From Gemmatimonas aurantiaca (GTDB taxonomy: Bacteria > Gemmatimonadota > Gemmatimonadetes > Gemmatimonadales > Gemmatimonadaceae): a stretch of DNA of 64,000 nt. Position numbers and translations under genes: made by a program. Under the pieces are notes generated by a model. It did not search any database. It worked only from the letters and a program-made list of their open reading frames with translations, and was not told where the DNA came from. The DNA lies in assembly GCF_037190085.1 (NCBI RefSeq), contig NZ_JBBCJO010000014.1, positions 1 through 64,000 on the forward strand. Direction: 5' to 3'. Shown here in pieces: positions 1-8,929 of this stretch (its first letter is position 1; every line of letters starts with the position of its first letter).

Positions 1-1
1 G

Positions 2-880
2 GCCATCGGTCTCGGTGGTGGCAACACCCAGTTCACGCTCTACCTCGTCGCCCTCGCGGGCATGGGCATGCTCGCCACCACGGGCGTGGTCGTCTCCGAG
101 GACACGTTCGGTCCGGTGGCCGACAACGCGGCGGGCATCGCCGAGATGTCGGGCGAGTTCCACGGCGAGCCCGAGCGGATCATGGTGAGCCTCGACGCGG
201 TGGGCAACACCACCAAGGCCGTCACCAAGGGATACGCGATCGGTTCGGCCGGTCTCGCGGCGCTGGTGCTCTTCGCCGACTACTCGAGCAAGCTGAGTGA
301 ACACCTCGGCACGAGTGTGTCGTTCTCGATCGACGATCCGAAGGTGGTGATCGGTCTGCTCATCGGCGGGATGATCCCCTACCTGTTCGGCGCCTCGGCC
401 ATGCAGGCAGTGGGTCGTGCGGCCGGCGCGGTGGTGCAGGAAGTGCGTCGTCAGTTCAAGGAACTGCCGGGCATCATGAAGGGCACGCAGAAGCCGCAGT
501 ACGACCGCGCGGTGGATCTGCTCACCAAGGCGGCCATCCGCGAGATGATGCTGCCGTCGCTGCTGCCGCTCGTCATCCCGGCACTCGTGGGCATCCTGCT
601 CGGCGGCGCGGCCCTTGGCGGCCTGCTCATGGGCACGATCGTGACGGGCCTCTTCGTGGCCATTTCGATGTGCACCGGTGGTGGCGCGTGGGACAACGCC
701 AAGAAGTACATCGAAGAAGGCCATCATGGCGGCAAGGGCTCGGAAGCCCACAAGGCCGCGGTGACGGGCGATACCGTGGGTGATCCGTACAAGGATACGG
801 CCGGCCCGGCCATCAACCCGCTGATCAAGATCATCAACATCGTGGCTCTGCTGCTCATCCCGATCCTGTCACGTGCCTGA
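2..880 (+). CDS. hppA: Membrane-bound K+-independent H+-translocating pyrophosphatase (5' truncated by window edge)
   Basis: The reading frame is open from base 2, so this is the C-terminal ~292 residues of a longer protein (family usually 650-800). Such pumps hydrolyse cytoplasmic pyrophosphate and move H+ (or Na+) across the inner membrane. Visible family blocks are EDTFGPVADNAAGIAEMSG near the start, GGAWDNAKKYIE, and VTGDTVGDPYKDTAGPAINP just before the last membrane helix. The stretch GNTTKA carries Lys at the position that separates K+-independent (Lys) from K+-dependent (Ala) enzymes, so a K+-independent H+ pump is inferred. Several hydrophobic helices are evident. The last 8 bases overlap the next gene. 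Confidence 0.95.
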   Translation, partial: AIGLGGGNTQFTLYLVALAGMGMLATTGVVVSEDTFGPVADNAAGIAEMSGEFHGEPERIMVSLDAVGNTTKAVTKGYAIGSAGLAALVLFADYSSKLSEHLGTSVSFSIDDPKVVIGLLIGGMIPYLFGASAMQAVGRAAGAVVQEVRRQFKELPGIMKGTQKPQYDRAVDLLTKAAIREMMLPSLLPLVIPALVGILLGGAALGGLLMGTIVTGLFVAISMCTGGGAWDNAKKYIEEGHHGGKGSEAHKAAVTGDTVGDPYKDTAGPAINPLIKIINIVALLLIPILSRA

Positions 881-2189
881 TCAGACATCATCGGTAGCCT
901 CATCGCCGCGCGGACGAGAACTCGTCCGCGCGGTTGGTGTTTGGGGGCTCGCCGCCAGCATTTTCAACGTCACCGTCGGTGGTGGCATCTTCCGCCTGCC
1001 GGCGAGTGCGGCAGCGGCCGCCGGTCCGGCCGCCCCATTCGTCTATCTCATCTGCGCCGCCGTGATGGGATGCGTGGTGCTCTGTTTCGCCGAAGCGGGC
1101 AGTCGCATCACGCTCACCGGCGGGCCCTACGCGTACGTGGAGGCGGTGTTCGGCCGCTACGTGGGGTTCCTGGCTGGTGTGCTGCTCTGGATGCTGGGAA
1201 CCACGGCGGTGGCCGGTGTGTCGTCGGCATTTGCCGAAGGCCTGGGCGCGCTGTTCGGCGTGGAGAACATCCGTGTGCCGGTGATCGTGGCGATGTTCGT
1301 ACTGCTCGCGCTCATCAACATGCGCGGTGTGGAACAGGGCACGAAGCTGATCATGGTGGCCAGTATCGCGAAGCTCCTGCCGCTCATCGCGTTCGTGGGC
1401 ATCGGTGTGTTCTTCATCCAGCCGGAGAACATCGCGGTGCACGAGATGCCGAGTGCCTCGAGCATGGCCCGCGCAGCCATCGTGCTGGTGTTCGCGTTCA
1501 GCGGCGTGGAGACGGCACTGGTGCCCAGTGGTGAAGTGAAGGATCCCGCGCGCACGGTGCCGCGTGCGCTGGCCATCGCGATGATCGGCGTGACGTTGCT
1601 GTACCTCGCGGTGCATCTCGTGGCCGCCGGGCTGCTGGGTGACCGGCTGGCCACCAGCACGGCGGCGCCGTTGGCGTTCGCGGCCGAATCGTTCCTGGGC
1701 ACACCGGGTCGTCTGCTGCTGCTGATCGGCGCGTCCATCTCGATGTTCGGGTATGTGAGCGGGATGACACTGGCCGTGCCGCGGGCGTTGTACCGGTTCG
1801 CCGAAGACGGGCTGCTGCCCAAGGTGGTGGGATCGATCCATCCGACGTGGCGCACGCCGCACGTGGCCATCCTGCTGCAGACCACACTGGTGTGCACGCT
1901 GGCGGTGTTCAATTCGTTCGAGGCGCTGGCCGTGATCTCCAATCTCGCGGCGCTGTTGTTGTATGCCGGTTGCGCAGCGGCTACGGTGGTGCTGCGTCGT
2001 CGCGGTGTTCGTCAGGAAGGCGCGATGCCCTTCGCCGTGCCCGGCGGTCCGATCATCCCGTTCGTGACCATCGCCCTGATCACCTGGCTGCTGACGAGCA
2101 TCACGCAGGCGGAGTGGGTGGTGTTGCTCATCACGCTCGGCGTGGCAACGGGGTTCTACGTGGTGGCGACGAGGGTGCGGAAGGCGTAG
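873..2189 (+). CDS. APC-superfamily amino acid permease
   Basis: A 438-residue polytopic membrane protein with about 12 hydrophobic segments, probably a proton-coupled or exchange transporter for amino acids or amines. Near the N-terminus GGGIFRLPASAAAAAGP matches the unwound TM1 substrate site of APC transporters. Mid-protein FSGVETALVPSGEVKDPART then VPRAL is the TM6/loop signature. The start is GTG at 873, inside the last codons of the pyrophosphatase gene (8-base overlap), suggesting translational coupling; a later start would remove little. The substrate cannot be told from sequence. Confidence 0.9.
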   Translation: MPDQTSSVASSPRGRELVRAVGVWGLAASIFNVTVGGGIFRLPASAAAAAGPAAPFVYLICAAVMGCVVLCFAEAGSRITLTGGPYAYVEAVFGRYVGFLAGVLLWMLGTTAVAGVSSAFAEGLGALFGVENIRVPVIVAMFVLLALINMRGVEQGTKLIMVASIAKLLPLIAFVGIGVFFIQPENIAVHEMPSASSMARAAIVLVFAFSGVETALVPSGEVKDPARTVPRALAIAMIGVTLLYLAVHLVAAGLLGDRLATSTAAPLAFAAESFLGTPGRLLLLIGASISMFGYVSGMTLAVPRALYRFAEDGLLPKVVGSIHPTWRTPHVAILLQTTLVCTLAVFNSFEALAVISNLAALLLYAGCAAATVVLRRRGVRQEGAMPFAVPGGPIIPFVTIALITWLLTSITQAEWVVLLITLGVATGFYVVATRVRKA

Positions 2190-2237
2190 GGGAACGCAGG
2201 TCTTGCGGAGGAGGGGCAGGAATGATTGTGGCGAATA

Positions 2238-2268
2238 TTGACACACCCTCCAGATTCCAGTAGTGTCA
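2238..2268 (+). promoter_or_regulatory. Promoter and operator-like dyad of the toxin-antitoxin operon
   Basis: TTGACA at 2238-2243 and TAGTGT at 2261-2266 are separated by 17 bases, a good sigma-70 layout. The expected transcription start, about 7 bases after the -10 box, falls on or next to the antitoxin ATG at 2273, so the mRNA would be leaderless; no Shine-Dalgarno precedes the ATG. A perfect inverted repeat TGACAC (2239-2244) / GTGTCA (2263-2268) spans both promoter boxes and is a plausible autoregulatory operator for the ribbon-helix-helix antitoxin. Confidence 0.6.
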
Positions 2269-2272
2269 GAGC

Positions 2273-2620
2273 ATGGCAGACCGACAGACACGAAACGTTT
2301 CAGTGCCCGCCGCCCAGGAGCAGTTCATTGATTCCCTGGTCGGCTCGGGCCGATACCGAACCGCCAGCGAAGTGGTCCGCGAGGGCCTGCGGCTGCTGGA
2401 AGAACGCGAGCACGCCCGTTTGCTCGAAAAGGCTCTCTACGGGGAACTGAGTGACGAAGAACGCGCACAGTTGCCGGTCGAGTTGATAGAGAAGGCGCGC
2501 GCCCAGATCCAGCGGCTCGTGAGTGAAGGCATTCAAGATCGTGACGCCGGCCGCGTCAGCGATGGACCGACAGCGATGGAGCGCATCCGCAAGTCGATTT
2601 CGGCTCGTCGAACCGCATGA
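2273..2620 (+). CDS. Type II antitoxin, ParD/CC2985 ribbon-helix-helix family
   Basis: A 115-residue protein. The first ~45 residues (RNVSVPAAQEQFIDSLV, then SGRYRTASEVVREGLRLLEE) match the RHH DNA-binding domain of ParD-like antitoxins. The charged C-terminal part would wrap the toxin. It is longer than the usual ~80-90 residues because of a tail ending in RIRKSISARRTA. It overlaps the toxin gene by 4 bases (ATGA), the standard antitoxin-first arrangement. It probably represses its own promoter through the dyad at 2239-2268. Confidence 0.85.
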   Translation: MADRQTRNVSVPAAQEQFIDSLVGSGRYRTASEVVREGLRLLEEREHARLLEKALYGELSDEERAQLPVELIEKARAQIQRLVSEGIQDRDAGRVSDGPTAMERIRKSISARRTA

Positions 2621-2916
2621 CTGGCTACACGATCACCGCGATCGCAGAAGCAGACATCAAAGGGATTGTGTACTTCATCGCTTCACAGGATGGCATAGAT
2701 CGAGCACTTCATGTTCACGACAAGTTTCTCGACGCTTTCGAGTCCTTGAGCAAAGCCCCGGCCATCGGGAGACGCAAACCGGAATTCACCGACGACAACA
2801 TACGGTGGTGGCCGGTTCTCGGCTTTCTGGTGGTGTACGACGCGGAGCGATCACCTATTGATATTCTGCGCGTGATCCATGGAGCGCGCGACCTGCCTGA
2901 ATTATTTCGGAGTTAG
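2617..2916 (+). CDS. Type II toxin, RelE/ParE family
   Basis: A 99-residue protein with the RelE/ParE fold signature: an N-terminal helix pair (AEADIKGIVYFIAS), a strand block IRWWPVLGFLVVYDAE, and a C-terminal ILRVIHGARDLPEL strand typical of ParE toxins. ParE members poison DNA gyrase and RelE members cut ribosome-bound mRNA. Pairing with a ParD-type antitoxin favours ParE, but the target is inferred. It starts within the antitoxin stop (ATGA). No truncation is seen. Confidence 0.88.
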   Translation: MTGYTITAIAEADIKGIVYFIASQDGIDRALHVHDKFLDAFESLSKAPAIGRRKPEFTDDNIRWWPVLGFLVVYDAERSPIDILRVIHGARDLPELFRS

Positions 2917-2929
2917 TTCTCCGCATATC

Positions 2930-4147
2930 ATGAGCATCCTCGATCGCGATACACTCGGTGCCTTCTGTCGGCACACCCACGTCGAACTGGCGCCCACCGG
3001 CCACGGTTCTCTCGACGGACTGACCTTCGCCCTCAAGGACAACTTCGATGTGGCGGGCCATCGCACGGGATTCGGCAGCCCCGACTGGCTGCGCACGCAC
3101 GAACCCGCCGCGCGACATGCGCCGGTGCTCACCCGTCTGCTCGCCGCGGGCGCCACGATGGTGGGCAAGGCGCACACCGAAGAGATGACGTTCAGTCTCA
3201 CCGGCGAAAACGCGCACTACGGCACGCCCATCAATCCCGCGGCGCCCGATCGTGTGCCCGGTGGATCGTCGAGCGGTTCCGCCAGTGCGGTGGCAGGCAA
3301 CCTCGTGGACTTTGCCATCGGCAGTGATACCGGCGGCTCCGTGCGCGCACCGGCAAGTTTCTGCGGCATCTACGGAATTCGCCCTACGCACGGCCGTATC
3401 TCACTCGATGGCGTCTGTCCGCTGGCGCCCTCGTTCGATACCTGTGGCTGGTTCACACGCGATGCCGACATGCTGCGCCGTATTGGACAGGTGCTGTTCG
3501 ATACACCAAACCCCGCCGCTACACCGGGTGCGCTGCTCTACGCGGCCGACGCATTCGCCCAGACCATGCCCGGTGTCGACGACGCCCTGTTGCCGGCGGT
3601 CCAGCGCGTGAGCATGCTGCTCGGATCCGTGCGTCCGGTGACGGTGAGCGCCGAGGGTCTGCCCGCATGGTATGAAGTGTTCCGTGTGCTGCAGTTCGCC
3701 GAGATATGGCAGACACATGGGCCGTGGGTGCGCGAGGCACAACCAACCTTCGGCCCGCAGATCGCGCCCCGCTTCGAAGCCGCATCGAAAGTGACGACGG
3801 ACGAAGTTGGACGGATGACGCGCGAACGCGCCCGCGTTCAGGCGCATCTCGATGCGTTGCTGGCCGACAACGCGGTGTTGGTGCTGCCCACGGTGCCCGG
3901 CGCGGCGCCCCTCCGTGGTCTGCCACTCGCGGAGACCGTCACCATCCGTGAACGATCGCTCGCCCTGCTCTGCATCGCCGGACTTGGTGGCCTGCCTCAG
4001 GTCTCCCTGCCGATGGGCATGATCGACGGATGTCCGGTGGGGCTGTCCCTCATCGCCTCACGAGGCAATGATGAGATGCTGCTCGATCTCGCCTGCCGAA
4101 TCGCCGGGACGACTACGCCGCACGGGCCGATCGCTGTCGCGTCATGA
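2930..4147 (+). CDS. Amidase signature family hydrolase (plant AMI1-like)
   Basis: A 405-residue amidase using the Ser-cisSer-Lys triad. From the chosen start, Lys36 lies in FALKDNFDVAG, the Gly/Ser loop GGSSSGSASAVAG covers Ser113-115, and Ser137 in DTGGSVRAP is the expected nucleophile. KDNFDVAGHRTGFGSPDW resembles plant AMI1 (indole-3-acetamide hydrolase) more than GatA, and no GatB/GatC neighbours exist, so a free-standing amide hydrolase is likely; the substrate is unknown. The frame is open upstream to 2879, but that would overlap the toxin gene; ATG 2930 gives the natural family N-terminus. The 3' end overlaps the convergent next gene by 35 bases. Confidence 0.88.
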   Translation: MSILDRDTLGAFCRHTHVELAPTGHGSLDGLTFALKDNFDVAGHRTGFGSPDWLRTHEPAARHAPVLTRLLAAGATMVGKAHTEEMTFSLTGENAHYGTPINPAAPDRVPGGSSSGSASAVAGNLVDFAIGSDTGGSVRAPASFCGIYGIRPTHGRISLDGVCPLAPSFDTCGWFTRDADMLRRIGQVLFDTPNPAATPGALLYAADAFAQTMPGVDDALLPAVQRVSMLLGSVRPVTVSAEGLPAWYEVFRVLQFAEIWQTHGPWVREAQPTFGPQIAPRFEAASKVTTDEVGRMTRERARVQAHLDALLADNAVLVLPTVPGAAPLRGLPLAETVTIRERSLALLCIAGLGGLPQVSLPMGMIDGCPVGLSLIASRGNDEMLLDLACRIAGTTTPHGPIAVAS

Positions 4148-6509
4148 TCCACGGCAGGACGATCATGCCGATCGCCACCAGCAGTGAGATCAGGCTGATC
4201 GTCTTGCCGCGCGCATAACTCGCGGAATCGAAACGCAGCGTCACGCTGCGTGCCCCGGGCGGCAGGTCCACCGCGAGCAGCGTATGATCGGCCCGGCGCA
4301 CGACAGCCGGTTTTCCGTCCACTTCGGCACGCCAATCGGGATACCAGTTCTCCGACACGACGAGCTGACTGGTGATGCTGTCGCTCCCCGTAAGCGATAT
4401 GATCATGTTGCCGGGCGTCCAGTCGGTCACCTGTGCGGCCACGGTCGATTTCGCAAAGGGTGGTGTCGTGACCGTGGGCACCGGTGTAGCGACCGTATCG
4501 GGAAGCAGCGCGAGATCGCGCGTCGGGAATCGTGGATCGACCAGGGTGGGCACGATCTGCGCCTCCGGCAACGTGGCGACGGCTCGCGTCACCCGCGCAT
4601 ACGGCGGCGGCTCCGTGCTTTCGTACAGCACCGCGGGAGTTCCGAAGGTCGTAGTGATCGGACCGACGACTCTGGTGAACCCCGGCACCGTCTGTGTGTC
4701 GGGTAGCACGAGATAACGAATGGCGAGCAGGTCGAGCACACTCTGCGAGTAGAGATTGCGCCACCCCTCCTGCGCGCCGCCCAGTTCGTTGTAACGCTGC
4801 AGCGAGAACCCGTGGTAGCCACGCGCCACGGGAATGCGATAGGCCATCAGCAGCGACCAGCCATAGCTGTCGCCGGCATCGAGCACGCGGTACGGCGGTT
4901 TCACGTCCCGCAGCCGGGAGGTGATCTGATCGTCCGCAAAGAGCGTCTTCGCACGTGGTGAGAACACGTAGAACACACGGTCGATGCTCCAGAGATCCGC
5001 CATCATCACCACGGTCAGCGCCGGGATCGCCACCACACGTGTCAGGCGACCCACTGCCGTGGCCCAGAGCAGTACCAGCGCGGCGACGGCAAACACCAGC
5101 AATCGAATGGCGCCGGCGCGAAGATCCGGCGCATTGGCGGCCACCGCTCCCATACGCTGCGGAATCGCCAGTGACTCGGCCAGCCCCTGCAGGCCCCCCG
5201 CGGCGCCCAGCCCCGCAATGATCACCACGAAGCCGGCTACGGCAAGCACCGTGCGTATTGGCACACGACGTTCCACCAGGCGATCCATCCCGATGCCCGC
5301 CAGCAAGCAGAGAAAAAACGCCGGCAGATAGAACACCATGCCCATGGCGCGGATCTTCTTCAGCAACGGCAGCAACTCGTAGAACGGCCGATAGAACGGC
5401 GTATGTCCGCCGAACGAAAGCAGCAGAAAGAAGAGCCCACCTACGGTGAGAGCCACGACCAGACGCCGACGCTTCACATCGCCGAGAGCCAGGGCTGCCA
5501 GGGCGAGTGGCAGTGCACCCATGTACTCGGTATGCAGTTTGATGGGATTGCTGCCCCAGTAGCGCTCCAGTACGCCATTGAACTGCGGGAGCAACAACGT
5601 CATGATCTCCGACGGCGGCAGCGCGTAGCTGGTGGCGAACTGCCATCCGGTATCCGGCCCACCGTCCGCTCGCGGCGAGAATGGGATATATGCGAGAAAC
5701 GGCAACACCTGAAGTGCGGCAATTCCGAATCCCACGATCACTGCGCCGAGCGACCAGACCAGGGGCATCCATGATCGCCCCGGCGTGGCACGGTGCGGGC
5801 GTTCGGGGTCCCAGAACGTCAGGTACACCGCCCACAGTCCCAGGGCCAGGAGGAGAAAATAGGCCATGTGATAGTGGCCCAGCACGATGAGCGCCACGAC
5901 GATCGCGAACAGGCCGAACGCCCAGCGTCTGGCGTGGCGGATGGCCAGCAGCAACACCCAGAACGCCAGCGGCGTGAGCGCGGAGACGAACAGCTTGCCG
6001 TCGTGTCCGGGGCTCATCTGCGAGGCGACGATGCCCGTCAATTCATAGGCGATGCCGGCAAAGAGCGACGCACCCATGCCGAGACCAAGGGCCCGACCGA
6101 ATCGATAGGTGAACCAGCCGGCCAGCACGAAGTGCAATGCCATGCCGAACGTGATCGCCAGATCCACCGGCATGATCCATCTGAGCCAGGCCGTTGGATA
6201 GAAGATGTCGCCGTGCATCGCGCCGATATACGGCAGTCCCCCGAACAGATACGGATTCCACTGAGGGATCTGCCCTGTCGCGAGAAACGATTCGGCACCG
6301 AAGAGGCGGAACGCATAGCCGGCGATGAACATGTCCGACCGGCCGCCACCAAACAGGATCTGCCCGCCGAGCAACGGCCAGAGCAATGTCAACGCCGCGA
6401 CGGTACAGGCCGCGAGCGCCAGCCAGTGTTCGCGCGACGCGTGTTCGCGCTGGGAGGCGCGCGGCATGTGAGACGTCCCGTTCTCGGACATCCCGGAGTG
6501 TAGCACCAT
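4113..6509 (-). CDS. YfhO-family polytopic membrane protein
   Basis: A 798-residue inner-membrane protein of the YfhO type: a basic N-terminus, about 12 hydrophobic segments between residues ~30 and ~500, a soluble region (~510-760), and a last helix near the C-terminus (ISLISLLVAIGMIVLPWIM). The family has a GT-C-like glycosyltransferase layout and is linked to sugar modification of teichoic acid or other envelope glycans in Firmicutes; here the acceptor is unknown. A start at Met7 or Met15 is also possible. It lies 52 bases downstream of the Ig-like lipoprotein gene on the same strand, so the two may be co-transcribed. Confidence 0.82.
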   Translation of the reverse strand: MVLHSGMSENGTSHMPRASQREHASREHWLALAACTVAALTLLWPLLGGQILFGGGRSDMFIAGYAFRLFGAESFLATGQIPQWNPYLFGGLPYIGAMHGDIFYPTAWLRWIMPVDLAITFGMALHFVLAGWFTYRFGRALGLGMGASLFAGIAYELTGIVASQMSPGHDGKLFVSALTPLAFWVLLLAIRHARRWAFGLFAIVVALIVLGHYHMAYFLLLALGLWAVYLTFWDPERPHRATPGRSWMPLVWSLGAVIVGFGIAALQVLPFLAYIPFSPRADGGPDTGWQFATSYALPPSEIMTLLLPQFNGVLERYWGSNPIKLHTEYMGALPLALAALALGDVKRRRLVVALTVGGLFFLLLSFGGHTPFYRPFYELLPLLKKIRAMGMVFYLPAFFLCLLAGIGMDRLVERRVPIRTVLAVAGFVVIIAGLGAAGGLQGLAESLAIPQRMGAVAANAPDLRAGAIRLLVFAVAALVLLWATAVGRLTRVVAIPALTVVMMADLWSIDRVFYVFSPRAKTLFADDQITSRLRDVKPPYRVLDAGDSYGWSLLMAYRIPVARGYHGFSLQRYNELGGAQEGWRNLYSQSVLDLLAIRYLVLPDTQTVPGFTRVVGPITTTFGTPAVLYESTEPPPYARVTRAVATLPEAQIVPTLVDPRFPTRDLALLPDTVATPVPTVTTPPFAKSTVAAQVTDWTPGNMIISLTGSDSITSQLVVSENWYPDWRAEVDGKPAVVRRADHTLLAVDLPPGARSVTLRFDSASYARGKTISLISLLVAIGMIVLPWIMTRQRSARAA

Positions 6510-6561
6510 GCGGCGCGGGCAACCACACCGCGCCGCACGCCCCGTCGTATCTCCGGTCCTG

Positions 6562-8628
6562 TCAGGGCACCGTCACCGTTCCCGTTGCCTGCGCCGACTT
6601 GTACACCGCCCCACGCACTGCCTTCACGGGGCAGATACCGACCTGCATGCAGAAGACCTCTTCGGAGGAACCAGGATCCCCCTCTCCTCCTGTGACTGTC
6701 CATTGCAGAGAAGCGCCACGGCGTGCATTCCAGAACGCCGTGAAACCGGTTGCCGCGGAGAGATCGGGAATGCCGATGTCGTAGCTGCCGGAACCACCCA
6801 GATAGCCGCGTGACGCGACGATCATGAACGCCCGCGGATCGGCGATCGTTTCGCGCAGATAGAGCGAGGCCCGCGCATTGTAGTCGGCGGGAACGGAGCC
6901 CGTCGCGCGGATGATCCATGGCGTGGCTCCTGTCCCCGCCGCCACGGTCGGTCGGGGCAGCGCCACACCGAAGTCCAACGTACGACTGGAGACCTGATCG
7001 GCAAACGCGATGACCGCACGACGGGAAGCCGCGGTACTGGTGGTGGCCACGATCTGATGCAAGTCGCCGGATTGCAGACGCGAGGCCGGCACACCGTACC
7101 AGATGCGATTCGTCAGCGGGTAGTTCCCGGTGGCGCTCATCAAGGCGTTGAGCGCATTGCCGGTCAGGAAATTCTGCGCCACGAAGAACGATTCGCCGGT
7201 GGTGTTGCCGAAGGTGACCGTGCCCGTGGCCGGCGTGAATCCTTCACTCGCGAAGTTCAGTGCCGGCAGTGTGGTGCCACTCGCCGGGTCGAGTCCACGT
7301 CGCAGGATGATCGACTGCACGGCGATGGGATCCTGTGTGCTGCCGCTGAACGAGGAACGCGTGAGGAAGAGATCGAAACTTCCCGGCCGGATGGTCGATG
7401 CCGTGAGTGTCGTGCTGGCCGTCCCGGTGCTGCCCACGTTCACCAACGCATAACGACTCGCACTGCCCAGCATGGCATCGAACGATTGATAGCCGCTCAC
7501 CGTGGCGCTGGCCGTGCGTGTGGTGACCTCGGGCCACCGCACACATTCCTCCGCGGCCTGTTCGGCGACTTCCTGGGCCGTCAGATAGAACACATCCCAA
7601 CGGAATCCCTGAATGAGTGGCGAGCTGCTCATCTTCTCCCCGAGGTTCACCATGGCGATGCCGGCGTTCGCCTGAGAGAGAGAGAAGTTGAAGGTGGTGG
7701 GAGTGGTACCCGACGCAGCCGCCGGACCGGCCGGTACGATGTGCCGCCACGCGCCGCTGCCGTCCTTGACGGCAAAGAAGCGCGGCACCCGACTCGCGTT
7801 GCAGAACTTCCAGCTGATGTTGCCCGTGCTCGGCGCCGAGATCCGCACCCGCACCGTGGCCGTCTGTTCGCCGAAGCCGGTGGCCGCGGCGCGCACGGTG
7901 CCCGTGTACACACCGGGCGCGGCGCCGTCGAGTGTGATGGCGGCAAGATTGGTGGCCGTCTCGGATGCGGCGATCGTGGCCGGACTCGGCGCGACCACGG
8001 CACCGGCCACGCCACTCAACCCGGTCACGGAAATACTCACCGCCCCCGTGAAGCCAGCCGCCCGCGTGATGCTGACGATGCCGTAACCCGTCCAGCCATT
8101 GCCCGCCGGCAATTCGAACTCCACGGGGTCGACGTTCAACGTGAACCCCGCCGGTTGCGCGGCGGATACCGTGACCGTGATCGAGGCATTCTGATCCGTG
8201 ACACCGGCCGCGCTGCCACGAATGGGCACCGTATACGTGCCCGCTGCCACAGTCGCCGCCACACTGATGGTCACCGAAAGACCGTTGGAGGTGGTCGGTG
8301 AGCCCACCACCGTCGCCGTGATGCCCGTGGGAGACGAGGGGACAGTGACCGTGACCGCGCCGGTGAAGCCACTGAGTCGCGTGAGAACGAGCGTTGCCGT
8401 TCCCGATTGCCCAGCCGCCACGCTCACCGGGCCGAGTACCGAGAGCAGAAAGCTGCCAGTAGGCGTTGTCGGAGTGGTGGGAGTCGTGGGCGTCTGGGGA
8501 CCACCACCATCACTACCGCCGCCCCCACACGCCGTCAGGAAGAGCGTACCAAGGAGTGCCGCCGTCGTGGCTATCGTGGCGGGCGTGCCGATGCAGGTAC
8601 GATGAAACGGGCGATGAAGCGGTCGCAT
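6562..8628 (-). CDS. Large Ig-like-domain lipoprotein of unknown function
   Basis: From Met at 8628 the product is 688 residues with a lipoprotein signal ending in LFLTAC and a Gly/Ser then Thr-Pro repeat linker (TPTTPTTPTTPTG). Two tandem bacterial Ig-like or cadherin-like beta domains follow (residues ~60-300), each with FTGAV..VTV..SP..T-type strands, then ~390 residues of mostly beta sequence with no recognised domain. A longer frame opens at 8748, but its 40 extra residues are polar and would bury the signal peptide; neither start has a clear Shine-Dalgarno. Probably surface or outer-membrane anchored. Function not recognised. Confidence 0.75.
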   Translation of the reverse strand: MRPLHRPFHRTCIGTPATIATTAALLGTLFLTACGGGGSDGGGPQTPTTPTTPTTPTGSFLLSVLGPVSVAAGQSGTATLVLTRLSGFTGAVTVTVPSSPTGITATVVGSPTTSNGLSVTISVAATVAAGTYTVPIRGSAAGVTDQNASITVTVSAAQPAGFTLNVDPVEFELPAGNGWTGYGIVSITRAAGFTGAVSISVTGLSGVAGAVVAPSPATIAASETATNLAAITLDGAAPGVYTGTVRAAATGFGEQTATVRVRISAPSTGNISWKFCNASRVPRFFAVKDGSGAWRHIVPAGPAAASGTTPTTFNFSLSQANAGIAMVNLGEKMSSSPLIQGFRWDVFYLTAQEVAEQAAEECVRWPEVTTRTASATVSGYQSFDAMLGSASRYALVNVGSTGTASTTLTASTIRPGSFDLFLTRSSFSGSTQDPIAVQSIILRRGLDPASGTTLPALNFASEGFTPATGTVTFGNTTGESFFVAQNFLTGNALNALMSATGNYPLTNRIWYGVPASRLQSGDLHQIVATTSTAASRRAVIAFADQVSSRTLDFGVALPRPTVAAGTGATPWIIRATGSVPADYNARASLYLRETIADPRAFMIVASRGYLGGSGSYDIGIPDLSAATGFTAFWNARRGASLQWTVTGGEGDPGSSEEVFCMQVGICPVKAVRGAVYKSAQATGTVTVP

Positions 8629-8929
8629 GAGAGATCGGAAGGAGGATCGAAGCGTGGCGGTGAAGCGTGGCTGTCCGGCATGGCTGTGCACCGTGGTGGA
8701 CTGGCCTGCCGTGGACTGGCCCGTGGACTGCTGTGCCTCGCTTTGCATTGCGCGGAACGACGTGGAATGCCGTCACGAAGGCTCCTTCATTCCGCGGGTC
8801 CGTATCGATCCCGGCACAATCGGAATCGTCGAGCTTGCCTCCGGGCCGGCGAACCCACAGAATGCTGACCGCCCCGCTCCGTGATCCATTTCACACATTC
8901 CGGTCGATACCGACCAGAGCATCGGACTT
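8629..8929. other. Divergent intergenic region between two exported-protein genes
   Basis: About 300 bases between the divergent starts at 8628 and 8930. The motif GTGGACTGGCC recurs with small variation three times around 8695-8730. I see no convincing promoter, RNA gene or conserved small ORF; both flanking genes presumably have promoters here. If the longer start of the minus-strand gene (8748) is used, its N-terminal codons occupy part of this stretch. Confidence 0.4.

Noticed and set aside
900..2291. 463-codon minus-strand open frame over the permease gene
   Set aside because: High-G+C shadow: His/Arg/Gln-rich with no domain, and it lies fully antisense to a clear APC permease.
7057..8301. 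414-codon plus-strand open frame over the Ig-like lipoprotein gene
   Set aside because: Arg/His/Gly-rich shadow, while the minus strand encodes a lipoprotein with Ig-like strands.
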